Positions 47,160 to 58,119 of a DNA stretch of 64,000 nt are shown here, in pieces (the first letter of the stretch is position 1; the number at the start of each line of letters is the position of its first letter). The notes beneath the pieces are model-generated. The model made no database searches. It was not told where the DNA came from and saw only the letters and a program-made list of their open reading frames with translations. The DNA comes from Pteria penguin (Eukaryota > Mollusca > Bivalvia > Pterioida > Pteriidae): the NCBI GenBank assembly GCA_035048485.1, contig CM068589.1, positions 6,318,224 to 6,382,223 of the forward strand, in the 5' to 3' direction. The position numbers and the translations under genes are program-made.

Positions 47160-47485
47160 GTTACCGAATCAGCCGTATGACAGAAGTCATCACGGAAATA
47201 TACAGTATTTAATGTAATGATATGAAATAACACATATGGACACCATAAAATTATTCGCTTACAGTGCAGTTACGATAACCGACTAAGGACGGTCATTTGA
47301 TATGGCAATAGTCAATCTGTTGGTGTGGTTAACCGGTTTACTGCACCACCTTCCTACTCTCCGCACTACAGAATAACTAATGGAAACATATCTGAAAATA
47401 TAAATATTTCTCCATATAGAGATCTAGGGTCAATAAGTATCTCAAGTTGAGAGGTCATGAAAATATGTGTATACATGTATGGTAA
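47160..47485 (-). mobile_element. PLE2 3' end, outer part of a nest (left)
   Basis: CCGACTAAGGACGGTCATTT, GTGTGGTTAACCGGTTTAC and AAGTTGAGAGGTCATGAAAA match 45480-45670. It resumes at about 49166. Confidence 0.75.
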
Positions 47486-49165
47486 TGAGAAGGGATGTAG
47501 CTTCTATCCATCAATGCAGAGCATAGCGGTAACACAGAATTGTGTCACAAAGCTTCTTAAGGGCATTAACCCATTCAAAGCTACAGGGCCGGATGAGATC
47601 CCTGCATTCATTCTGAAGAACAAAGCAGATAGCATATCACCTTACCTCATTCACCTATACCATTACTCTCTCGACACAGGAACTGTTCTGAATGACTGGA
47701 GGAGAGCGAATGTAGTACCACTCTACAAAAAAGGTGAAAAACATGTGGCATTCAATTATAGGCCTGTCTCCTTGACTTCAATAGTGTGTAAACTGCTGGA
47801 ACACATAGTACATAGTTCAATCATGAGGCATTTTGACCATCATAGCGTGTTATGCGGTGAGCAACATGGATTTCGCTCACGAAGATCGTGCGAATCAGTT
47901 ATTCATAACCATCGACAGCATTGCAAGGAATAAGGAAGAAGGCCATTAGACAGACATCATTCTACTAGATTTGCCAAGGCCTTTGACAAGGTCCCCAACA
48001 TCATACTCCTCCACAAGCTCGAGTATTAAGGAGGTAGAGGCAACACATTTAAATGGATTCGGGATTTCTTGTCGGACAGATCGCGATCTGTAGCTCTAGA
48101 AGACCATATATCTGATCCTCTCAAGGTGGACCCAGGGCACCATACTCGGCCCGTTACTCTTTCTGTCTTACATTAATGACGTGCCAGAAATGTCATTCTC
48201 TGATGTCAGACTCTTCGCCGACGACAGCCTCCTCTACAGGAAAATAAGGAACCATCAGTATGCTACAGAGCTCCAACATGACCGTAACCGGATAGAAGAA
48301 TAGAAGAGATGGCAGATAAGCTTTCATCCCTCAAAGTGTACTGTCATCAGGATAACAGGAAGGAGGAAGCGAATTGACACCAAATATACTCTACATGGCC
48401 GCGCCGTAGAGGTTGTAAACAGTGGGAAATACCTCGGAGTCACAGTGAGCAACTCTCTCGGATGGAACGAGCATTTAGAAAACACCAACAACAAGGCTTA
48501 CCGCACACTGGGCTTTCTCAGAAGGAACCTAGGACGCTCCAAACTACATGTCAAGGTCACTGCCTACACAGCGTTAGTGAGGCCAATACTTGAATATGCG
48601 TCATCCGTCTGGGACCCTCATCAAGTAACACCTACCAAAGCCATAGAGGGAGTACAGAAAAGGGCTGCCAGATTTGTTTTCAACTGCTACAACGACACTT
48701 CAGCCGGATGTGTAAGTAACCTCACGACCAGCTTGGATGGTAATAGCTCCAATCACGCCGCACAAAAAATAAGCTAGTTATGTGCTATAAGATTACCCAC
48801 CGACTCATAGACATCAATCCAGACGAGTACTACACATCAGGGGACTCACGCACCAGAGGGAGCAGTAACCTGAAAGAAATCAGAGCAAAGAAGGTTATAT
48901 ATCAGCATTCCTTCTTCCCAAGATCCATCAGGGACTGGAACTCCATACCAGAGGAGGTGAAGTCAGTTACATCACTAGAGGACTTCAATGTCAGACTAAG
49001 CACCGTTCCCGAGCTTAGGCTGACCTCCAAGGAATAGACCTTCATTTGCCTGTAAATAGTTGTAACTTTTTAATGGAGGAAGCTCCTTGTTTTCACTGTC
49101 ACGCGCTACAGTATATCAACAATCCAGAAGGATCACTACTCTACTACTGGAAGAAGAAGAATAAT
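47485..49165 (+). mobile_element. Non-LTR retrotransposon (LINE) fragment, degenerate
   Basis: The reverse-transcriptase N-part (FKATGPDEIPAFILK, NDWRRANVVPLYKKGEK, NYRPVSLTSIVCKLLEHIV, EQHGFRSRRSCES) breaks near 47930. It continues in other frames with LLDFAKAFDKVPN, WIRDFLSDRSRSV and [16 protein letters not shown] text, and then YLGVTVSNSLGWNEHL, ALVRPILEYASSVWDPHQ and SFFPRSIRDWNSIPEEV. It ends in a GAAGAAGAAGAATAATA tail. Typical of Jockey/CR1-like LINE ORF2 C-termini. Several frameshifts and stops; inactive. Confidence 0.88.
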
Positions 49166-49425
49166 ACATAACAATGATAAAATTCAAACTTTCAGAGTAC
49201 ACGTGCACTCCAATCAAAATGGATGTAAGTCAACACATCATGAGATCAATAATATATTAAGCGACATCAAAATGAGGAAATCGTTCTCTGTCGGCCTGGA
49301 AGCGAGCGCAGACCCTTGATCTGTAGAAGTCCAGACTAACAGTCAGAGGGGACGAGGTTCATTACTTTGTCTCCTCTAAATGAGATTTCACCAAGGCTCG
49401 TCATTTAGTGTCCTTTTCACTTTAC
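49166..49425 (-). mobile_element. PLE2 3' end, outer part of a nest (right)
   Basis: TCGGCCTGGAAGCGAGCGCA, GATCTGTAGAAGTCCAGACT and AACAGTCAGAGGGGACGAGG match 45750-45830. Together with 47160-47485 it is one element split by the LINE. Confidence 0.78.
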
Positions 49426-49429
49426 AGGT

Positions 49430-49545
49430 TAAGCCGATATCACAATAATATTCAATATAACATAATGTCGATATCTGTACAATATTACATAATATCTATA
49501 TGTGTACAACATAACATAATGTCTATGTCTGCACAAAATTCATGT
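49430..49545. repeat. 27-bp tandem repeat, right part
   Basis: CATAATGTCGATATCTGTAC, AATATTACATAATATCTATA, TGTACAACATAACATAATGT: about 4 units, same as 46530-47130. Confidence 0.85.
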
Positions 49546-49863
49546 CGTTTGGGCTATTCATTATTTTACTATTTACGTCACTTTCAACGTTTCTTCCTCC
49601 AAAGCACTTTACGAAAGGCCATCATCGTAGGATGTTTTCCGTGATTCAGAAAGTTAATGCTTTCTTGCATATTATAAATGATTTTTTTTCTGAATTTTAC
49701 ATACATATACGGCTATTAATTAAGAAACCCAGGGATTGTATAAATTATATCGTGTTGTTGTCAGTGCTTCAGAAAATTATTGGCAATTTTTGTCATATTG
49801 TAGTTAGATATTTACAATCATTTTTCATTTTGTCATTAAATCATGGACTGTTTTTTCCCTTAG

Positions 49864-50169
49864 GACCTCCAGGGAAAGCAACAGAACTAAACATTACGGA
49901 CATCACAGAAACTACAGCTTCTATACTCTGGTACACAGGATATGATTATGGACAGCCTGCAACATGTTACCTGATGTTGTGGCAAGGCAAATCCGCAGGG
50001 GTAATGCAGAACTTTCGTGACGTTAGCCCTTCTCCTTCCGATGGACAGCAGTGGGTCATGCGGAATATTACCAATCTCAACCGTAACCAAGTATACCGCG
50101 TTGGAATCCAATGCCAGAATAAATATGGACGCGGAGAAACGTCGGACTACATATCTTTTAGAACATTAG
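49864..50169 (+). pseudogene. Copy B FN3 exon
   Basis: 306 nt, open, same length as copy A. GPPGKATELNITDITET then ASILWYTGYDYGQP and NRNQVYRVGIQCQNKYGRG. The open frame reaches upstream to 49542 through intron; the TTTTTTCCCTTAG acceptor sets the real start. Confidence 0.9.
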
Positions 50170-50556
50170 GTAAGTGTGCAAAACAATTATAAAAGCTTCT
50201 CTATGAAATCTTATCTATTTTGTTTTTACATTTTCTAGTTGTTCTCTCTTCGTTATGGCGACCAGAGATAATAAAGGCCAAATAGCAAACCTTAAGTCTA
50301 GAATTTTGACAACTGTGAAGTATTTTATATCTTATAACTTCTCTACTCTTTTCACCACTATTCTTTACTTACTACTTACTTTTCTTTACTTTACTTTACC
50401 TTACTTATTATAAACTAAATGATATAGAGGAAGAAAGGTTCTCGCATATATATAACTATATATCGTTGGGAGAATAACACACAATTTTTTTTAATAGCGG
50501 TGATTCAGTACTTTGAAGATGAAAAAAGGAACATGCTGTGCTTACTAATTGACAAT

Positions 50557-50677
<121 letters not shown>

Positions 50678-50809
50678 ATTCGGTGACCAAATATTCCAAC
50701 AAACCATAATTGATGCTGTATGCACCAAATGTGCACAGTTACTAGCCTATTTGTTCCTCTATTCGTACGAAACTGTGTGTAAACAAAAACTTCTGCATCA
50801 ACTTAAAAA

Positions 50810-50921
50810 GTAATTGGCAAAACATTTTTTAACATTCAGATTTATTGATGATGTATTGTCTGTAAACAATAATAAAACCTTTCATATATATAAATATGTA
50901 ATACACCCTAACGAACCCGAA

Positions 50922-50994
<73 letters not shown>

Positions 50995-51145
50995 TTCTGT
51001 TCCTATGTTTCGTACTTGGATCTTCTATTGATTATAGACCAAGACGAAAACCTTACTACTTCACTGTTTAATAAACATGACAATTTCACTTTTAATACTG
51101 TTGAATATCCACATACATGTAGTAATATTCGTTTATTACCTGTTT
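50810..51145 (+). mobile_element. Penelope-like reverse-transcriptase relic
   Basis: LTFRFIDDVLSVNNNKTFHI then HPNEPEI, an AT microsatellite, then DQDENLTTSLFNKHDNFTF in another frame. FIDD is the catalytic box. The microsatellite has grown inside the coding relic. Confidence 0.75.
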
Positions 51146-51225
51146 AAGGTGTCTATATGTCTCACATGATCCGATATGCTAAAGCTTCTTCAGACTACGG
51201 TTCTATGACTACTTTATGATTTCAG

Positions 51226-51334
51226 GTGAAGTTTCTTCTTCCAACAAGTTGACGAATCTTGTTTACATCATACCGATATCTTTGATGCTGTCGATGTTAT
51301 CATTACCATAACGTATAAAGCTCACATAAAAGCA
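51226..51334 (+). pseudogene. Copy B transmembrane exon, broken
   Basis: Acceptor GATTTCAG kept. GEVSSSNKLTNLVYIIPISL matches copy A; then 8 nt net are missing and the homologous text (VIITITYKAH) continues in another frame, while the original frame ends at CCATAA. The donor position reads GCAGGAAC instead of ACAGTACG. Confidence 0.85.
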
Positions 51335-51574
51335 GGAACTGAAAATAAACTACTTCTAATTTTACGTCATAAAGGAACTATTATATATTAACTATTGTGA
51401 GGGCATTCACGTAAAATGCTGAGATATCTTACGGCAGGGACATGTGCATGTATGGAACGTGTCTCATTAAGAGATCGTTTTTATTATATCGTCTATTATT
51501 ACCTAATTGACTATATAAATTAATATTACGTATTTTATGCTGTTTCACAATAAATCCCCCTTTTTCTATGCAAA

Positions 51575-52100
51575 TGGGTAACAGTCAGGGCAAGAGGGTA
51601 ACAGTCAGGGCAAGAGGGTAACAGTAAAACTGTTTCCCGATCACGTGACGAACTATTACCCAAAGCGAAAGCGTTTTCGTGATAAAGCGCTCAAGTGACG
51701 TCCCAAAGTAAGTCATTTGTTTACTCCCGGCTTCTTGCCAGACGACAACATTATGTCGTGATTTGACAGAGTCTCAGAGAAAGACATTCTTGATTTATTA
51801 GAGAAAAGGGATTCGTTGTCACACTATGGCCAAAGCTTCACCGATGGAAAAATGGTTATAAAAATCTGTTCATCATTACTGAGGAGACACGTACAACACA
51901 AATGATGTCATAACGCTGTATTAATTATTAACCACACAATGAATTAGGTAATAAAACACTTATTTCATGGCTACTTGGGAAACAGTCAAACTATTGTCCC
52001 TTGGTGGTGAAGAACACCTGGGAAACTGTTACCCTCTTCTCCACTATCTCGGGACAATAGTTTGACTGTTCCCCAAGTAGCCATGAAATAACTGTATACT
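51575..52100. repeat. Fold-back element with 41-bp arms
   Basis: Left arm 51960-52000 and right arm 52051-52091 are inverted copies with one mismatch (core GGGACAATAGTTTGACTGTT). Further left are three direct copies of GGGTAACAGT (51584-51632) and an inverted partner GGGAAACTGTTACCCTCTTC at about 52020. Probably one non-autonomous element. Confidence 0.75.
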
Positions 52101-52589
52101 GTTACGTTAACCATCAGAATTTATTGTTTTATCCGAAACACAGGACAAGTGTTGGCAGTGAGCCTCGAACCCATGTTGTCTTCCTCATGAATGAAACACC
52201 GAATTGACCGCTCTATTTCGACTTGATTTTTAATATCATCAAATATATGTTTAAGATTAATAAATGTTTTTGTCTTCACTTTGACACTGAATCACGAGTC
52301 TTTAAGATATGTTTTTAAACATTGAAATATATTACCTTTTTTAAATAGATAACGATTGACAAGTTTTGTAATAAGTGTAATTCTGCAATTGATTATATGT
52401 TGGCATACTAATGAATTTTGTTAAAGCTATTTCTCAATTCTATATTGTTAGACAAACTCGCTCGTAATGTATGTTTTACATCTTAAATGTTTTCTATCGA
52501 ATAAATGTTGTGAATATTTCAATGTTTTCAAGATAATGAGTTTGTACCTCATAATGAGTACCTGTTATGTACAAGTATTTCTTGTTTAT

Positions 52590-53160
52590 GAATCTGATCT
52601 TGAGCTACCATACCTTTTTTGGATTCCAAAAATACATAAAACTCCAGCAATATCCCGTCCTCACCTGCCTATGGATTTTTATATCTCAACTTATAAGGTA
52701 CCCCAGAGCCTGTTCTCTATACGACGGTTTTGTTCCAAGGGCCAAACCACTGGCCATTAAGTTGCTCATGCAGGGATATTTTAAAGAACGTCTGAAATCG
52801 TCACTGAGGAAATTCTACGGTCGCTATGCGGATCTTGTACGAAAATATGATGTGCCTCTTTCTAGAATGATTGATAATATTCTGGAATGCGACTAAATGA
52901 CCTGTTCAGTGAACACCAAATATGACTTTGTATACCAGTTTGTACTTTGGTATGTATAATTAGGAAACCAAAACTCTTAATTTTGACATGTTTCTTAAGA
53001 ACTGCTGTGACGGGTGATGCATGCAAACAGGAGACGCTTACTCTCCCCGGGCACCTGGTCTCACCTCGGAATTTTTCAGTATTTCGGGGTTCACAACAGT
53101 TCCTTTTTGAAACTTACACGATTATGTATCTGTCCTTGGACTTTGAGAATGATTAACGGT
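52590..53160 (+). mobile_element. PLE1 copy with internal deletion, and 3' end
   Basis: LELPYLFWIPKIHKTP joins almost directly to FYISQLIRYPRACSLYDGF in another frame. The middle of the reverse transcriptase, including the catalytic box, is missing. The end RKFYGRYADLVRKYDVPLSR, a stop and the GCAAACAGGAGACGCTTACT flank follow. Confidence 0.8.
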
Positions 53161-53174
53161 TTGGTACTTCTTCG

Positions 53175-53640
53175 ATATTGATCCATATAAGCATCAGTTC
53201 AAAGCTGGATCTTCCAAGTGTTCCACCAAGCCTCTTTCCATGTTACTCACCAAAATTCTAACAGAAATCAAATATGGTCTTCAGAAATACCGTCTACTGC
53301 TTATTCGAGAAGCGGAATCAATCAGATGTGGATCCTAAAGAATTCCAAGGAACTTCTTGAGCACTTAAAATTTCCTATTTTCAATAACGTCACTAGCATA
53401 AAATCTTTTGACTTTTCGACTCTTTATATAACCATTCCTAATCAAAAAAGAATAACATCAATTATTCAAAACCCCTTCTTTAACAAAAAGGGAATTCGCA
53501 GATATAAATATCTCGTTTTAGGCCACAACGACACATATTTTGTAAAAGAACAGTCTGATTCCAGGAGCAAGTATACAGAAAAATAGATCATCCAAATGTT
53601 AGAATTTCTTATAGTAAAAAACGAAGAAGTACCGAAGGGT
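53175..53640 (+). mobile_element. PLE1 middle fragment
   Basis: GGATCTTCCAAGTGTTCCAC, then SRSGINQMWILKNSKELLEH, SIKSFDFSTLYITIPNQK and YLVLGHNDTYFVKEQSDS. Corresponds to 58375-58790. Truncated both sides. Confidence 0.8.
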
Positions 53641-53830
53641 AAACCATATCTCATAGTCCATGGAATAAAGGGGACAATATCGTGTTTAGTGTCATATTCA
53701 GACAAATGCAAACCCCAATGAAATCGAGGTGAGACAAGGTGGCCGGGAGGAGTAAGCGTCCCCTGGTTGCATGCAACACCCGTCGCAAAAGTCCTGCAAT
53801 AACCTTTCAAATCGAGGAGGTAAATACATA
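53640..53830 (-). mobile_element. PLE1 3' end, inverted
   Basis: CCGAAGGGTAAACCATATCT, AAGCGTCCCCTGGTTGCATG and CAACACCCGTCGC are the reverse of the flank seen at 33985-34190 and 52990-53160. Confidence 0.7.
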
Positions 53831-54034
53831 AATATACACGCATGAACATACGAAGGAGGCAGGAAGTCAAATTTCCCATTCGAGGCAAGAAATGCCGCCT
53901 GCCTGAAATTCCGGTGTCGGAAACGCAGATGAACAAATATCTGTATATACATGTATACACGTATTATGTCAAATCAAGTATAGTCAAAAAGTTAAGATGG
54001 TTATTTAGTATGGTCAGGTCCCAAAATGTCGGTT

Positions 54035-54235
54035 AACATTCTTTAAAGAGGAATCTGAAATTGCAATAGATCCCTATAACGACCATAGAACTTTCTCAGT
54101 GACAATTTCAAACGTTCCTCAATATATTCTTGTGAGAGTAGTTTCGTGGCAAGAAGCCTCGCTCTCAGGACGAATTTTCCGTATTTAGAGCATGCCCTGG
54201 CATAGCGTATAAGACTAAGAGATATGGTTTACCCT
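54035..54235 (-). mobile_element. PLE1 C-terminal relic, inverted
   Basis: ACGACCATAGAACTTTCTCA, AGAAGCCTCGCTCTCAGGAC and GAGCATGCCCTGGCATAGCG are the reverse of the RKFYGRY / RYPRAC coding region. Confidence 0.72.
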
Positions 54236-54239
54236 TCGG

Positions 54240-55070
54240 TACTCCTTCGTTTTTTTACTTGAAGTATAAATGTGCTCAATACGCGTCCTCTTTTCATTCA
54301 TGTTACATGCATACATGAGACTGAATGGTTACTGCCATGAAAAGTACAATCAATAAGAAAAGCAACATGACGTACAACAATTTTCTGAAATGTGTCCAAC
54401 ATTTTTTGTATAAGTAAATAAAGTATGAACAACGATCGCACTGTATTAACAGGTTTAATGCAGATTTAAAATCTGTAGTTCTGAATGTTGTGTAAGAGCG
54501 TTTATGTATAAAGATCGTCGAGTTTTGATTTTATGTTTGCTCAAAATATACATTGACTCATGCATATATGGACAAAAGTGTACATCATGGCTGATTGGGA
54601 AAAGATTGTCTTCAATTCACCGCCTGTATGTTTGTTTATCTTTATGTTTCTGTTGTCAAAAGAAATATCTAGATGCAGGTCTACTTCAAGTGTACAATTC
54701 CTTTTGTTACGATTTATTTCTGCATGCGCTCGCTCGAGGCAGGTCCAAGTTCACGTGTAAATCATGTCATTATGGTTGTAGTAAATTCGATAGTACTATT
54801 TATATATAGATGCTATCGCTGTGTATACTATAATTACATGTAAATGACACCCCTCAATAAGGGATTTATATAACAAATAAGAGATATAATGTTACAAGGA
54901 CCTTTACCAGGAAGCCATATAATGAACAATTTTCTAAAGTTTATAATATCAACTAATTAGCATTTCATTTATTATCATTATCATTATTATTGACCAATCA
55001 TCTTTTTATCTCGAGTTCAAGTTGTCTAACAGAAGATAATATTAACATCTTGTCAATATGACACCCTTAA
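54240..55070. other. No gene seen
   Basis: AT-rich spacer with a TTATCATTATCATTATTATT tract near 54970. Frames at 54504-54809 have no recognisable features. Confidence 0.4.
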
Positions 55071-55077
55071 GTCAGGA

Positions 55078-55165
55078 TATTAACAAACCACTGGTCGGAT
55101 TCGAACCTAGAACCTAACGCTATTGATCCAAAGCACCTTATTGATTTAGCTATACTGGTGTCATA
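55078..55165 (-). repeat. tRNA-like sequence, probable SINE head
   Basis: On the minus strand, TAGCTAAATCAATAAGGTGC (A-box-like) and GGTTCGAATCC (B box) about 30 bases apart. No clean cloverleaf with a CCA-less acceptor stem was seen, so it is called SINE-derived rather than a tRNA gene. Confidence 0.5.
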
Positions 55166-55761
55166 TAGTGAACTCCCCGGAAGTTTTACTATATAGAAAT
55201 CCTTACCCCTGGGGGAAAATTCCCTGTATAGTAGAATATCCCCAATGGTAAACCTTCTCCTGACTGTTATATACTCGGATTTTATTAATCTACACTCAAA
55301 GAGATAAAAACTATATTCATAATATTAACACAGGGTCAATGTGATTGGTTTAAGATGTCCTGTTAACTCCCACGTATAGCAGTTTATGGTTTACCCTTCG
55401 GTACTTCTTCGTTTTTTACTTTTAATAGATACATGATAATGCTATCAGCTTCACCAATGTAATGAACTCCTCTACATACCGTAAACTCCGAGTACATCTA
55501 CGAAGTCTAAAACAAGTGCAAAACAGAGGTCAAAGGTCGATGTCATTGTGGAAAACTCTTACAAATCACAAATACAAGGGCCCTAGACTGACTTTTAATA
55601 GTAATCAGTGTGAAATCAATCGCCAGACATTCCACAAAAACTTTGGGACAGACTAATATATTCTATTATTTGAAAGTTCAAGTGAAAAAGGTCAAGGTAA
55701 TTTATGGATCTGTGAGTATAGAAAATCATAAGTATATTGAAGGATTTTTAGTCGTAAAGTA

Positions 55762-55839
55762 ACACTAAAGTTTAAAACATTTAAACTTATACATAACAAA
55801 TTTAATATGATAAGGTTTAAATGTTCTAGACTTTAGTGT
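55762..55839. repeat. Short imperfect palindrome
   Basis: ACACTAAAGTTTAAAACATT and its inverted partner AATGTTCTAGACTTTAGTGT, arms about 28 bases, loop about 20. Could be a small fold-back element. Confidence 0.55.
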
Positions 55840-55844
55840 AGCAA

Positions 55845-56810
55845 TAATATAATGTTCCTTTTAATGATTGATGATACATTTTCTAGTCAAAGATTAAGAC
55901 GAGGTATCAAACGATGTGATCATGGAGCAATGTCTATGACTTCAACTCCAAAAATAAAGTATCCATGTATTTAAGGTTAATGAAATATATCATTTATCGT
56001 TTACGTGCTAGCATAAGAGAATGACTTGGTGCCCTTGTATTCTGTGATTTGTGAGTTATATTCACGTGTGACGGTCTTCGATGGCCTTGTTAGGATTCAT
56101 GCATACTTATCTGATTCTGATGAATAAGTCAATATCTGTTTTTCAGTTTCCAAAATGAATTTGTTTGTATCATTGTCTTACAGTTAGGAGGCTCGTTTCC
56201 TACATCCTTTTGGGTATTCAGCGTGTTCAGCAACACCTCTAAATTGACGGTAAGTAGGATGGTTCAGTGATTACAGATTACGTGCTGGAAAATAGAAAAT
56301 ACTGGTATATAATCTGTGATTTCCAAGTGGAAAATCTTTGTTTCAGGTTCCGGTAACAAGTCGCCTAATTGTTCCATTTGCCAACTTTAAATAACCGATT
56401 ACATGCTGGAAATTCAAAAATAAAAAATCCTAGATAAAATAAGACAACACACAAACCAATGAGACATAGAGTCACGATTCCGACTTTAGACGGACATGTT
56501 GTAGTAATTCGGATCAACAGTGCGCTGAACCATCTTATTTACCGTTAATTTATAGGTCTTACTTAACATTCTATTCCAAATCAAACACGCTTTTAAATTA
56601 AATACATAACGTTACATGACAGTGGGGAATTTAAATGGGATGGGCGACGGAAGGGACTGTCACCTCTCCTAAAACGGAGAGAGAGTGAAATAAAGAATAC
56701 GTTAAGAGAGAGACAAAGAGAAAGACACCGGTAAAACGTTTTAAATTACTATCCTTTAACGCTTCATTATTTACTACAAATACTACCTGTACTTGTTTTA
56801 GATGGATTAT
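55845..56810. other. No gene seen
   Basis: AT-rich spacer. GATTCCGACTTTAGACGGAC near 56476 hints at an old PLE2 end but is too short to call. Confidence 0.35.
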
Positions 56811-56815
56811 GGCAG

Positions 56816-57003
56816 TGGATGTGGGGTTAACGTTGCAACAACTTGGTTCAAAACTTTTGCCCAACGAAGGGCATTTTGGATAGGTTCAGCGTTTCTAGCC
56901 CAATCCCACCGTTTCCTGACTGAAAAACGTTCATGGCAGGTCGCAATCCCTTTTTCATACATTTCTATATTCGTCTAGTATTGATGCTTGTTTTCTGTCT
57001 ACT
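56816..57003 (+). repeat. Dispersed repeat, partner of 21885-22087
   Basis: GGATGTGGGGTTAACGTTGC, CGTTTCCTGACTGAAAAACG and CATTTCTATATTCGTCTAGT match the inverted copy at 21885-22087. Confidence 0.65.
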
Positions 57004-57516
57004 AAAGTAAATTGGTGGTGGAATTTGCGACACAGAGGAATCAACGTTATAAAAGATCAGATCTGACTCAGCTGTATGACAACACATGTACAAGAATAAC
57101 AAGGTATGGGCAAGGCATGAAAGATTCATTTAAACGGCAGCTGTGGTACCGAATGGGGATCGCCATTGAACTGAAAATACGCAAATTTAATACAAAAATG
57201 CGGGAGTTTCGAGGGGCTTTGCTCCCCTGGTAACCTTATCAGGGCTCTGCTTGGACGTACTCTGAACCTAGGCGGTCCTCAGATCGGACTTTACCTCCCC
57301 CAATTCTTAAATTTTTATCTGCCCCTGCGTGAGAATTAGACGTTCCTACGCAAAGTGCAGCTACGTAATCAATTTTGCGACGTGTAATTTTTTTTCATTT
57401 GACACAATAAATTTTACAATTAAAAGCCAGAAGAAAAGAGAAATGATGACGGCCATATCAAAAATATATTACCGGTCAAACTTACCCGAACGCGATTCTG
57501 GATTGAGGGAGAAAAT

Positions 57517-57670
57517 TTACCATATATAGTAAACCTTCCGAGGGGAAGATTTTCTATGCAAGGGGGGGGGGAGATTTTTTTCCACCTGGAGGAAGGATCT
57601 CTATATAGTAAACCTTTCGGGGATGGGGTGGTAAGTATACTATGTGGAAGGTTTACTATATATTACCGGT
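57517..57670. repeat. Small element with terminal inverted repeats
   Basis: Left end ACCATATATAGTAAACCTTCC and right end GGAAGGTTTACTATATAT (then TACCGGT) are inverted copies. Inside is another TATATAGTAAACCTTTCGGG. A similar ACTATATAGAAATCCTTACC stretch is at 55185-55260. MITE-like. Confidence 0.6.
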
Positions 57671-58119
57671 ACAGTTACACATGTACATAGATTTGAGAAA
57701 TAAATTTTAAGATCTTCTTAAAAAAAGGTTACGTTCTCCATAACTAGTTCTCTACAAATCCAACATCAAAATTAAGACTACCAGATTTAGAGCTAAATAA
57801 TGACCACGCTGTCCTGATAGAAAGAACCAAAACGTACTATACTCGTAGTCAGTGGTATCCCGGATGAGGACACCCCTTACATTTTTGGTAATTCAACATA
57901 GCATAATTTGAAGCATTTTCCAAGTCACACAATTGACTTTAAATATTCAAGTATTCAAACACTGAAAGCTTGTTAATGCTACTTTTAGAGCTTGACAGCA
58001 GCCCTTCAGCAACGTTTAAGACTGGCAGTTCAAACCTTGACCTAAAGTGGTTCTTTATATACAAATGACCCTTAGATCATTTATTGCTATTCAATGGTAA
58101 ACATACTGATATATTATAG

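Noticed and set aside
49542..49863. N-terminal extension of the copy B FN3 frame
   Set aside because: Intronic; the acceptor TTTTTTCCCTTAG and comparison with copy A place the exon start at 49864.
57012..57233. Basic open frame RNQRYKRSDLTQLYDNTC
   Set aside because: No homologous partner in the window, no splice support and no recognised family; left uncalled.
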